A stretch of DNA of 64,000 nt from Mactromeris polynyma (taxonomy: Eukaryota > Mollusca > Bivalvia > Venerida > Mactridae): positions 2,108,001 through 2,172,000 of the forward strand of contig JASFXZ010000045.1 of assembly GCA_032209605.1 (NCBI GenBank). The letters are read 5' to 3'. The position numbers and the translations under genes were made by a program. Below are positions 24,201-31,098 of the stretch, one piece after another. Each line of letters opens with the position of its first letter. Within the stretch, counting starts at the first letter, position 1. The notes under the pieces were generated by a model. That model saw only the letters and a program-made list of their open reading frames with translations. It was not told the DNA's origin and made no database searches.

Positions 24201-27200
24201 CCTTTGGCTGTCTGATTGTCACTATCTTGATGATAAGTCAGAAATTATTGTCATTAATACGAATTTCATCATAGACGGATATTTTTGTCAAAATCTATTG
24301 TCCTAAATATTCCAGACTCCCCATGTTGGCGAGTTCATGCGTGTCAAAATGTTCTTGTTGGGGCTTGAATGTGCTTGTTTCTGTATCCAATCTTGTTGGC
24401 AACAACGCCTTTGTAAAATACATGTAATGAAATGCCTTGAGGTCAGTTTCCTGTAACTGAACTGATCCTAACAGTTTAACCTGTACCCATATTTTTTGAC
24501 AAAATCAATACTTGCTACTGTCCCACAGACAGATGTTCAGCATGTTAATTGATACAGGCATATTTTCTGAACCTAACATGATATTTGGCCATTGTCTGGA
24601 AATGCCAGCCATAGTGTACACATGTATAGATTGTGACAATGATGATAAAGCTGGTTTATGTAACTGAATGTCTATGATTGATTTTCCACAGTTATGTTCC
24701 CTTTGGCTGTCTGATTGTTGTAATTCACAAAACTTCATCTATACATCCTACTTGCCCCTACAGTGTATATACTACGGCTACAAGATCCATTTCAGTAGCT
24801 GTATTCAATCAGTTGACACAAGCTTACAAAATGAAGTATATCAAAGTCTTTTCTACAGTTTACAGAGACATGATTATTCCAACTGTGTTACTCATTGAAT
24901 TGCTTCACATTTTTGCTGAAAGTTTGTCTTGCACGGCTCAAAGGTTCTACAATGATTGTGACAATGATGATAAAGCTGGTTTATGTAACTGAATGTCTAT
25001 GATTGATTTTACACAGTTATGTTCCCTTTGGCTGTCTGATTGTTGTAATTCACAAAACTTCATCTATACATCTTACTTGCCCTGACAATGTATATAATGT
25101 ATCGGTAAGATCCATTTCAGTAGTTGTAGTCACGTCAGTTGACATAAGCTTACAAAATCAAGTATATCAAAGTCTTTTCTACAGAGACATGATTTTTCCA
25201 ACTTTGTTACGCATTGAATTACTGCACATTTTCCCTGAAAGTTTGTCTGGCACGACTCAAAAGTTCTACAATGATTGTGACAATGATGATAAAGCTGGTT
25301 TATGTAACTGAATGTCTATGATTGATTTTACACAGTTATGTTCCCTTTGGCTGTCTGATAGTTGTAATTCTCTAAACTTCATTTTTACATCCTACTTGCG
25401 CTGACAATGTATATAATGTATCGGTAAGATCCATTTCGGTAGTTGTATTCAGTCAGTTGACACAAGCTTACAAAATCAAGTATATCAAAGTCTTTTCTAC
25501 AGAGAATTGATTATTCTAACTTTGTTACTCATTGAATTGCTGCACTTTTTCCCTGAAAGTTTGTCTGGCACAGCTCAAAAGTTCTACAATGATTGTGACA
25601 ATGATGATAAAGCTGGTTTATGTAACTGAATGTTTGTGATTGATTTTCCACAGTTATGTTCCCTTTGGCTGTCTGATTGTCACTATCTTGATGATAAGTC
25701 AGAAATTATTGTCATTAATACGAATTTCATCATAGACGGATATTTTTGTCAAAATCTATTGTCCTAAATATTCCAGACTCCCCATGTTGGCGAGTTCATG
25801 CGTGTCAAAATGTTCTTGTTGGGGCTTGAATGTGCTTGTTTCTGTATCCAATCTTGTTGGCAACAACGCCTTTGTAAAATACATGTAATGAAATGCCTTG
25901 AGGTCAGTTTCCTGTAACTGAACTGATCCTAACAGTTTAACCTGTACCCATATTTTTTGACAAAATCAATACTTGCTACTGTCCCACAGACAGATGTTCA
26001 GCATGTTAATTGATACAGGCATATTTTCTGAACCTAACATGATATTTGGCCATTGTCTGGAAATGCCAGCCATAGTGTACACATGTATAGATTGTGACAA
26101 TGATGATAAAGCTGGTTTATGTAACTGAATGTCTATGATTGATTTTCCACAGTTATGTTCCCTTTGGCTGTCTGATTGTTGTAATTCACAAAACTTCATC
26201 TATACATCCTACTTGCCCCTACAGTGTATATACTACGGCTACAAGATCCATTTCAGTAGCTGTATTCAATCAGTTGACACAAGCTTACAAAATGAAGTAT
26301 ATCAAAGTCTTTTCTACAGTTTACAGAGACATGATTATTCCAACTGTGTTACTCATTGAATTGCTTCACATTTTTGCTGAAAGTTTGTCTTGCACGGCTC
26401 AAAGGTTCTACAATGATTGTGACAATGATGATAAAGCTGGTTTATGTAACTGAATGTCTATGATTGATTTTACACAGTTATGTTCCCTTTGGCTGTCTGA
26501 TTGTTGTAATTCACAAAACTTCATCTATACATCTTACTTGCCCTGACAATGTATATAATGTATCGGTAAGATCCATTTCAGTAGTTGTAGTCACGTCAGT
26601 TGACATAAGCTTACAAAATCAAGTATATCAAAGTCTTTTCTACAGAGACATGATTTTTCCAACTTTGTTACGCATTGAATTACTGCACATTTTCCCTGAA
26701 AGTTTGTCTGGCACGACTCAAAAGTTCTACAATGATTGTGACAATGATGATAAAGCTGGTTTATGTAACTGAATGTCTATGATTGATTTTACACAGTTAT
26801 GTTCCCTTTGGCTGTCTGATTGTTGTAATTCTCAAAACTTCATCTATACATCCTACTTGCCCCTACAGTGTATATACTACGGCTATTAAAAAGATCCATT
26901 TCAGTAGCTGTATTCAATCAGTTGACACAAGCTTACAAAATCAAGTATATCAAAGTATTTTCTACAGTATACAGAGACATGATTGTTCCAACTGTGTTAC
27001 TCATTGAAGTGCTTCACATTTTCGCTGAAAGTTTGTCTTGCACGGCTCAAAATTTAAACAATGATTGTGACAATGATGATAAAGCTGGTTTATGTAACTG
27101 AATGTCTATGAGTGATTTTCCACAGTTATGTTCCCTTTGGCTGTCTGATTGTTGTAATTCTCAGAACTTCATCTATACATCCTACTTGTCCTGACTATGT

Positions 27201-30200
27201 ATATAATGTATCAGTAAGATCCCATTTCAGTAGCTGTATTCAATCAGTTGACACAAACTTACAAAATCAAGTATATCAAAGTCTTTTCTACAGTTTACAG
27301 AGACATGATTATTCCAACTGTGTTACTCATTGAAGTGCTTCACAATTTCCCTGAAAGTTTGTCTTGCACGGCTCAAAGGTTCTACAATGATTGTGACAAT
27401 GATGATAAAGCTGGTTTATGTAACTGAATGTCTATGATTGATTTTCCACAGTTATGTTCCCTTTGGCTGTCTGATTGTTGTAATTCACAAAACTTCATCT
27501 ATACATCTTACTTGCCCTGACAATGTATATAATGTATCGGTAAGATCCATTTCAGTAGTTGTAGTCACGTCAGTTGACATAAGCTTACAAAATCAAGTAT
27601 ATCAAAGTCTTTTCTACAGTATACATGATTTTTCCAACTTTGTTACACATTGAATTACTGCACTTTTTCCCTGAAAGTTTGTCTGGCACGACTCAAAAGT
27701 TCTACAATGATTGTGACAATGATGATAAAGCTGGTTTATGTAACTGAATGTCTATGATTGATTTTCCACAGTTATGTTCCCTTTGGCTGTCTGATTGTCA
27801 CTATCTTGATGATATGTCAGAAATTATTGTCATTAATACGAATTTCTTTGTAGAAGGATATTTTTGTCAAAAGCAAATGTGTCTTCAATATTCCTAACTA
27901 TTGGCGAGTTCATGTGTGTCAAAATGTTCTTGTTTGGACTTGAATGTGCTTGTTTTTATCCAATCACATTGGCAACAAGGCCCTGTAACTGAACTGATCC
28001 AAACAGTTTAACCTGTACCCATATTTTTTAAGGCAAAACTTCCTGATGGTCAAATTAAGGGATCACTGTCCATGTACATTTGCATGTATAAAAAGCAATA
28101 CTTGCTACTGTCCAAATGATGTTCAGCATTTTACTTGATACTGGCATATTTTCTTAACCTATCCTGATGTTTTGGCCATTGACTGGAATAGCCAGCCATA
28201 TTGTTGGTAGATTGTGACTATGATGATAAAGCTGGTTTATGTAACTGAATGTCTATGATTGATTTTCCACAGTTATGTTCCCTTTGGCTGTCTGATTGTT
28301 ACAATATATGTTTGCTTAACACTGTATCCAATATCCTTTCTGACCCTTCTGAAGATAAATACGTGATGCCAGATTTCCAAAATGTATTGTACATGTTGGG
28401 GTTAAAATTAATTTTGCAGGGAAAATATTTTATTACTGACAAGATAAATGATTTTCGAGTCTAAATTATCACTTAAAACTGTCTTAAATGTTGTTTATAG
28501 TCATTGTAGAATTAAATGACATGAAACAAGCTGCTGAAGTACAGTGTGAATGATGATTCACTAACGCCCTATATCTTTAGTTGTTGATGTATAATGATAT
28601 TTTATTAGTCTTACTGACGCACTGTACCAATGTAAAACGGTTAAGTAACTTTGTCTAATTTTCTTATGTTTAGAGATCACTTGTCCATGTACATTTCTAT
28701 GTATCAAAAATCCATACTTGCTACTGTCCCATTGATTTTCAGCATGTTTCTTGATACAGGCATATTTTCTGAACCTATTGTGATGTTTTGGCCATTGACT
28801 AGAAATGCCAGCCATATTGTTGTACACATAGATTGCGACAAAGTTGCTGAAAGTTTGTCTTGCACGGCTCAAAAATTCTACAATGATTGTGACAATGATG
28901 ATAAAGCTGGTTTATGTAACTGAATGTCTATGATTGATTTTCCACAGTTATGTTCCCTTTGGCTGTCTGATTGTTACAATATATGGTTGCTTAACACTCT
29001 GTATCGAATATCCTTTCTGACCCTTCTGAAGATAAATGCGTGATGCCAGATTTACAAAATGTATTGTACATAGTGTTATTTCTAGAATTTGAAAAGGGCA
29101 GGGTGCTGGCAAAAAAAGGGCACTTTGGTCGTTGCAAATTCGTTCCAAAGGGACAAAATCATAGTTAAAATGTGAATGTTTCACATATTTGAGTAAATGT
29201 TATTGGACTATATTGTGTGAAGTGTGTCGATGACTCCCTATATTCACAAACTATGAGCAGAATAATAGCATTTGCTATTGTGACAAAGGGTGGAAGTGGG
29301 GCGTCTCTGGTTTATGAAAACATTTCTTGTTTAATTCTAAATTAATTGCATGGACATTAGCAGCACCATACATGTACATAAAAGTTGAACAATCTTAAAT
29401 TCTCCATTCATAAATAACATTTTGTTGTTAAAATATGTATAAAATAAAATCCGTAGACCAGCACAATACACTAAATATTGATGTCACAAATTAATTCAGT
29501 AAACTTTCATAGTACCAAACGGTACGAACATTCTGGGGACGAACACAAAGTGAAAATTTTACATGGCTTTGTTTCAAACTTGATAATAGAAGAAACATAT
29601 GATTTTGTTAAGTTAAGGCATATTTACACAATTGACATTGATAGTCAAAAGCTGTAAGCAACTGTCGTGTGGATTTAGCATCGAAATTCTCACGAAAACG
29701 AAACAGCACATGACGGAGCGGCCACCATCTTGAATTTTTGTTTACATGTGAGAGGAAATGAAAGTGGTCTAATATTGTATATATTCCGGGTGATTTCGTA
29801 CAAAAATGGACCAGAATGTTCTAGAATACTGATATTCTTATAAATACACCAAAGAATCCAGCGAACTCGCCTCAGAAAAGTAAAAAAGTCGTCAACTAAA
29901 ATTTTCAATTTCTAGTCGAAATCCCTCGTCTTCTGCAGTTATTAATTTTTTTCTTATTAGCAAATAGTAATTGTTTAATTCGTTTCGCATTACCATTGTC
30001 GATTAAATCAAACAAGGCAATCGCTTAAAAAGTGCAATGTTTTCGCATTATCAACAAAGTCGCTAACCATTCACGCGTGTTTACATGTACAACGGTTTAA
30101 CCCGGCCTCTATCAGTTAATCGTACGGACGGCACGCGTAACGGGAACCAGCCAGTTATATGCAGTGTAGACGATTGTCAATGTATTGTAAACAAAGGCAC

Positions 30201-31098
30201 ATGCTGTGACGCTCAGGGGCATTTTACAGGATGTAGATTACACAGTTGACAGATTATTGCAAATAGGGCATTAGGGGTGCTAATTAGGGCAGCGGGGCGG
30301 GGCCAAAAGGGGCAGGGCGCGGCGCCCCGCTATCACGCTATAGAAATAACACTAGTACATGTATATTTTATAACGGACAAGATAAGTGATTTTCAGATCT
30401 AAATTATCACTTAAAACTGTCATGAATGTTGTTTAGTCATTGTAGAATTCAATTATATGAAACAAGCTACTGAAGTACAGTGTGAATGATGATTCACTAA
30501 CGCCCTATATCTTTAGTTGTTGATGTATAATGATATTTTATTAGTCTTACTGACGCACTGTACCAATGTAGAACAGTTAGTATAGTTTGTTTAGTTACTT
30601 TTTAGAGACATTTGCATTGATCAAAAATCGATACTTGCTACTGTCCCACAAATTTTCAGCATGTTACTTGATACAGGCATATTTTCTGAACCTATTGTGA
30701 TGTTTTTGCCATTGACTCAAAATATCCCAGAGTGAACACAGATTGCGACAATGATGATAAAGCTGGTTTATGTAACTGAATGTTTGTGAATGATTTTCTC
30801 AGTTGTGTTCCCTTTGGCTGTCTGATTGTTACAATGCTGTGTGTCTCGTGTCAAAAAATACATAGGCAGAGTTGGAGTTAACTTTTTTTGTTAAAAGATT
30901 AGGCATCGTTACTCTCAAAATGCATTGTTTGCTCTTCTATTATTTAACAATTGGTTATCGGTCAATTACTATTGGTGTTTTTCTGTATTTCAGATCAGAC
31001 GTCATTGGGGCGGTGGTATTATGGGAAGCAAGTCACAGGCACGTCTTGCCAAGATCGAGAAGACAAAGGCAAAAGAACTTGCACAGAAAATGGGTTAA
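9237..31098 (+). CDS. RPL7A: Large ribosomal subunit protein eL8 (RPL7A, SURF3)
   Basis: eL8 is a structural protein of the 60S subunit with an L7Ae-type RNA-binding fold. Seven coding exons join in frame: 9237-9239 (ATG only), 9462-9585, 11034-11183, 12037-12257, 16656-16786, 21370-21439 and 30994-31098, giving 267 residues (human 266). Visible landmarks are a lysine-rich N terminus ([17 protein letters not shown]), [32 protein letters not shown], the L7Ae core [20 protein letters not shown] and [36 protein letters not shown], and the tail [20 protein letters not shown]. All junctions have GT donors and AG acceptors. The exon holding only the ATG plus a TOP tract is typical of animal ribosomal-protein genes. 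Introns of 221, 1448, 853, 4398, 4583 and 9554 bases are extraordinarily long for this gene because introns 3-6 are filled with snoRNA-like genes, so it is also a snoRNA host gene. Confidence 0.97.
11366..11440 (+). ncRNA. SNORD24: C/D-box snoRNA, SNORD24 (U24)-like, RPL7A intron 3
   Basis: C box ATGATGA at 11371, D' CTGA at about 11388, D box CTGA at 11432. The segment before the D box, CACCAAGATCTCTGA, closely resembles the CACCAAGATCGCTGA end of vertebrate U24, which guides 28S methylation and is itself hosted in an RPL7A intron. A short AGC/GCT terminal stem closes it. Two further copies lie on the opposite strand at 36003 and 39606. Confidence 0.85.
12487..12560 (+). ncRNA. C/D-box snoRNA, U36-like, RPL7A intron 4
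   Basis: C box ATGATGA at 12497, D' CTGA at about 12522, D box CTGA at 12550. The guide before D', GAATTTCTTCG, is complementary to the 28S segment CGAAGAAATTC that I recall as the U36 target (A3703 in human numbering). Three closer paralogues sit in intron 5. Vertebrate RPL7A also hosts U36. Confidence 0.75.
12919..13048 (+). ncRNA. Possible H/ACA-box RNA, second family, copy 1
   Basis: Two hairpins can be drawn: GGCTAC pairing with GTATGCC, then an H-like hinge AGAACA, then ACAGCAG pairing with CTGCTGT, and ACA three bases from the end (130 bases, the usual size). The lower part of the second hairpin is poorly closed, so this is a candidate only. A near-identical copy is at 13702, but that duplication looks recent and its conservation proves little. 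Confidence 0.3.
13492..13620 (+). ncRNA. H/ACA-box snoRNA, family 1, copy 1, RPL7A intron 4
   Basis: First hairpin closed by a perfect 9-bp stem (ACCGTTCTT with AAGAACGGT) with an inner stem TGTAGT/ACTGCA. The H box ACAGAA follows at once at 13548. The second hairpin has TGTTATC/GGTAACA-type pairing below a GCTGTT/AACAGC-type apical stem. ACA lies at 13615, three bases from the end. Length is 129. H/ACA RNAs guide pseudouridylation; the target was not identified. Copies at 14820 and 15777 keep both stems and both boxes. Confidence 0.62.
13702..13831 (+). ncRNA. Possible H/ACA-box RNA, second family, copy 2
   Basis: Near-identical duplicate of 12919-13048, with the same AGAACA hinge and terminal ACA at 13826. 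It carries the same weakness in the second hairpin. Confidence 0.28.
14242..14330 (+). ncRNA. C/D-box snoRNA, 18S-guide family, copy 1, intron 4
   Basis: Perfect 8-bp terminal stem GTAGCTTG/CAAGCTAC, C box ATGATGA at 14252 and D box CTGA at 14318. The guide before the D box contains ACGAGCTTTTTAA, complementary over 13 bases to TTAAAAAGCTCGT in 18S rRNA. That is the region I recall as holding the U36 18S target (A668 in human numbering). Confidence 0.75.
14820..14948 (+). ncRNA. H/ACA-box snoRNA, family 1, copy 2
   Basis: Keeps the 9-bp basal stem of the first hairpin, the H box ACAGAA and terminal ACA at 14943. One change in the inner stem (ACTACA for ACTGCA) turns a G-C pair into a mismatch. 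The apical stem of hairpin 2 (GCTGTT/GAACAGC) is perfect here. Confidence 0.6.
15316..15403 (+). ncRNA. C/D-box snoRNA, 18S-guide family, copy 2
   Basis: Same 8-bp terminal stem, C box and D box as the copy at 14242. The guide against 18S is unchanged, while the loop carries small changes (one base lost in the C-rich stretch, one substitution). Confidence 0.75.
15777..15905 (+). ncRNA. H/ACA-box snoRNA, family 1, copy 3
   Basis: Basal stem, H box and terminal ACA (15900) are intact. Differences from copies 1 and 2 fall mainly in loops. Confidence 0.58.
16246..16334 (+). ncRNA. C/D-box snoRNA, 18S-guide family, copy 3
   Basis: Stem, C box, D box and the 18S guide are identical to the other two copies. 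A single extra G lies in the middle loop. It ends about 320 bases before exon 5. Confidence 0.75.
17052..17123 (+). ncRNA. C/D-box snoRNA, SNORD81-like, copy 1, intron 5
   Basis: C box ATGATGA at 17060, D' CTGA at about 17084, D box CTGA at 17111, closed by GAGACAGT/ACTGTTCTC with one bulge. The guide TTGAACTCTCTCACTGA matches vertebrate U81 as I recall it and is complementary to GAGAGAGTTCAA in 28S rRNA. In mammals U81 is hosted by GAS5, not RPL7A. Confidence 0.78.
17231..17302 (+). ncRNA. C/D-box snoRNA, U36-like, copy 2, intron 5
   Basis: Terminal stem ACTTGC/GCAAGT, C box ATGATGT at 17238, D' CTGA after the 28S guide GAATTTCTTCG, D box CTGA at 17293. The segment before the D box (GTAGACAATATGACAC) has no target I recognise. 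Confidence 0.75.
17406..17494 (+). ncRNA. C/D-box snoRNA, GTACAGTG-stem family, copy 1
   Basis: Perfect 8-bp terminal stem GTACAGTG/CACTGTAC, C box ATGATGA, D box CTGA preceded by ATTAGTCTTA. That guide is complementary to AAGACTAAT, a segment of 28S rRNA as I recall it. Family name not assigned. Confidence 0.68.
17756..18212. mobile_element. Non-autonomous hAT-like DNA transposon (MITE)
   Basis: A 457-base element with terminal inverted repeats AGTCATGGCGAAT/ATTCGCCATGACT, flanked by an exact 8-base duplication GAGTTTGC (17748-17755 and 18213-18220). The paralogous module has the uninterrupted site with one GAGTTTGC at 19393-19400, which proves insertion. No transposase frame. The 8-base target site suggests the hAT superfamily. 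Confidence 0.85.
18457..18529 (+). ncRNA. C/D-box snoRNA, SNORD81-like, copy 2
   Basis: Same boxes and 28S guide as the copy at 17052, with changes only outside the guide (GAGACT for GAGAGT after the C box, GATACA for GACACA). Confidence 0.78.
18635..18706 (+). ncRNA. C/D-box snoRNA, U36-like, copy 3
   Basis: Terminal stem and 28S guide are intact. The C box region reads ATGATGTAA and the D box is CTGA just before GCAAGT. Confidence 0.73.
19051..19139 (+). ncRNA. C/D-box snoRNA, GTACAGTG-stem family, copy 2
   Basis: 8-bp stem, C box and D box intact. The base after the D box differs (CTGACAC for CTGACGC) without breaking the stem. Confidence 0.67.
19648..19720 (+). ncRNA. C/D-box snoRNA, SNORD81-like, copy 3
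   Basis: Guide and boxes as in copies 1 and 2. The outer stem is weakened by GGGACAGT for GAGACAGT. Confidence 0.75.
19826..19897 (+). ncRNA. C/D-box snoRNA, U36-like, copy 4
   Basis: Identical in guide, C box ATGATGT and terminal stem to the copy at 17231. It differs only in the segment after D' (ACAATAGG for ACTAGAGG). Confidence 0.75.
20103..20502. mobile_element. Non-autonomous DNA transposon (about 400 bases)
   Basis: Ends carry inverted repeats GGCCTTTTTCTAT/ATAGAAAAAGGCC. The flanks read TTGTACAT and TTGTAACAT, an imperfect target duplication. The uninterrupted sequence of the same module unit is present near 18905. Inside lies a palindrome GGGTCAGACTATCTGACCC. A relative of this element is at about 31730-32046. 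Confidence 0.72.
20645..20733 (+). ncRNA. C/D-box snoRNA, GTACAGTG-stem family, copy 3
   Basis: Stem and both boxes intact. It carries AATTATTG in place of AATTGTTG in the middle. Confidence 0.66.
21001..21083 (+). ncRNA. Diverged C/D-box snoRNA of the GTACAGTG-stem family
   Basis: C box ATGATGA, the shared CTAACGCCCTATATCTTTA segment and D box CTGA at 21069 remain. The terminal stem has changed to GAACA/TGTTC, which still pairs, and the guide keeps TATTAGTCTTT. The compensatory stem suggests an older copy that may still be functional. Confidence 0.5.
21731..21818 (+). ncRNA. Array C/D snoRNA, copy 1
   Basis: C box ATGATGA, D' CTGA after GGTTTATGTAA, C'-like TGATTGA, and D box CTGA at 21809. 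The guide before D, GTTCCCTTTGGCTGT, is antisense to ACAGCCAAGGGAAC in 28S rRNA if one base is bulged. This copy differs in AAAACTGG for AAAGCTGG. Confidence 0.66.
22045..22132 (+). ncRNA. Array C/D snoRNA, copy 2
   Basis: Consensus boxes. D box at 22123, followed by TTGTTG. Confidence 0.66.
22355..22442 (+). ncRNA. Array C/D snoRNA, copy 3
   Basis: D box at 22433 is followed by TAGTTG, so the terminal stem is weaker than in its neighbours. Confidence 0.6.
22673..22761 (+). ncRNA. Array C/D snoRNA, copy 4
   Basis: Carries the strongest stem of the family, GTGACA pairing with TGTCAC just outside the boxes. C' region reads TGTGATTGA. Confidence 0.7.
23172..23259 (+). ncRNA. Array C/D snoRNA, copy 5
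   Basis: First copy after the 400-base spacer. D box at 23250. Confidence 0.66.
23497..23584 (+). ncRNA. Array C/D snoRNA, copy 6
   Basis: D box at 23575. Carries TTTTACACAG for TTTTCCACAG. Confidence 0.66.
23816..23903 (+). ncRNA. Array C/D snoRNA, copy 7
   Basis: D box at 23894 followed by TAGTTG, as in copy 3. Confidence 0.6.
24134..24222 (+). ncRNA. Array C/D snoRNA, copy 8
   Basis: Exact 1461-base counterpart of copy 4, with the GTGACA/TGTCAC stem. Confidence 0.7.
24633..24720 (+). ncRNA. Array C/D snoRNA, copy 9
   Basis: Counterpart of copy 5, 1461 bases on. Confidence 0.66.
24958..25045 (+). ncRNA. Array C/D snoRNA, copy 10
   Basis: Counterpart of copy 6, 1461 bases on. Confidence 0.66.
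25277..25364 (+). ncRNA. Array C/D snoRNA, copy 11
   Basis: Counterpart of copy 7. It carries TTTTACACAG where copy 7 has TTTTCCACAG, so the higher-order repeats are not fully identical. Confidence 0.6.
25595..25683 (+). ncRNA. Array C/D snoRNA, copy 12
   Basis: Counterpart of copies 4 and 8, with the strong terminal stem. Confidence 0.7.
26094..26181 (+). ncRNA. Array C/D snoRNA, copy 13
   Basis: Counterpart of copies 5 and 9. Confidence 0.66.
26419..26506 (+). ncRNA. Array C/D snoRNA, copy 14
   Basis: Counterpart of copies 6 and 10. Confidence 0.66.
26738..26825 (+). ncRNA. Array C/D snoRNA, copy 15
   Basis: Starts like copies 7 and 11, but the D box at 26816 is followed by TTGTTG, which marks where the higher-order repeat breaks off. 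Confidence 0.66.
27067..27154 (+). ncRNA. Array C/D snoRNA, copy 16
   Basis: C'-like motif altered to TGAGTGA. C, D' and D boxes intact. Confidence 0.62.
27393..27480 (+). ncRNA. Array C/D snoRNA, copy 17
   Basis: Consensus boxes. D box at 27471. Confidence 0.66.
27713..27801 (+). ncRNA. Array C/D snoRNA, copy 18
   Basis: GTGACA/TGTCAC stem as in copies 4, 8 and 12. It is followed by a more diverged 400-base spacer. Confidence 0.7.
28214..28303 (+). ncRNA. Array C/D snoRNA, copy 19
   Basis: GTGACT replaces GTGACA before the C box (TATGATGA), weakening the stem. The guide is unchanged. Confidence 0.58.
28539..28627 (+). ncRNA. C/D-box snoRNA, GTACAGTG-stem family, copy 5, intron 6
   Basis: 8-bp stem and boxes intact; TTTAGTTG replaces TTTAATTG. 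It lies between array copies 19 and 20, showing that the two families duplicated together here. Confidence 0.67.
28889..28978 (+). ncRNA. Array C/D snoRNA, copy 20
   Basis: D box at 28967 followed by TTGTTACAA. Last copy before the 1.28-kb transposon. Confidence 0.64.
29072..30353. mobile_element. Non-autonomous DNA transposon, about 1.28 kb
   Basis: Terminal inverted repeats AGTGTTATTTCTA/TAGAAATAACACT, with GTACAT on both sides (29066-29071 and 30355-30360). It interrupts a repeat unit whose empty form is visible at about 28380-28400. The right end is GC-rich (GGGGCGGGGCC). No transposase frame was seen. It sits at the same TTGTACAT position of the unit as the element at 20103. Confidence 0.75.
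30475..30563 (+). ncRNA. C/D-box snoRNA, GTACAGTG-stem family, copy 6
   Basis: Intact 8-bp stem, C box and D box. Nearly identical to the copy at 28539. Confidence 0.67.
30745..30833 (+). ncRNA. Array C/D snoRNA, copy 21
   Basis: Most diverged complete copy (GCGACA before the C box, TTTTCTCAGTTGTG in the middle). The 28S guide and D box at 30822 are kept. It lies 160 bases before the last exon, the nearest of all to a splice acceptor. Confidence 0.58.

Larger units (their letters stand above)
22736..27100 (+). repeat. 1461-base higher-order repeat, three copies
   Basis: Positions 22.7-24.2 kb, 24.2-25.6 kb and 25.6-27.1 kb repeat with a constant period of 1461 bases and almost no differences; identical frames recur at 23044, 24505 and 25966. 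Each period holds four snoRNA units and one 400-base spacer. The near-identity points to very recent unequal exchange, or possibly to an assembly error. Confidence 0.85.
21731..30833 (+). repeat. Tandem array of C/D snoRNA units in RPL7A intron 6
   Basis: Twenty-one copies of one C/D family, mostly at spacings of about 310-330 bases, fill intron 6. Each unit has a roughly 88-base snoRNA-like core and a spacer holding a shared TTGCACGGCTCAAA stretch before the next core. Spacing is longer where a 400-base spacer occurs (after copies 4, 8, 12 and 18). Copies of the GTACAGTG-stem family at 28539 and 30475 and a 1.28-kb transposon interrupt the right part. Short open frames repeating every unit, such as one opening [13 protein letters not shown], are by-products of the repeat. 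Confidence 0.9.

Noticed and set aside
22080..27653. Repeated short open frames (such as one opening [16 protein letters not shown] and one opening [12 protein letters not shown] on the other strand)
   Set aside because: They recur because the snoRNA unit is tandemly repeated; they overlap the C/D cores, end at the same D-box-linked stops and shift frame between units, so they are not genes.
21731..30833. CRISPR-like or satellite explanation for the array
   Set aside because: Units are over 300 bases with long variable spacers and snoRNA boxes inside a eukaryotic intron; neither CRISPR nor a simple satellite fits.
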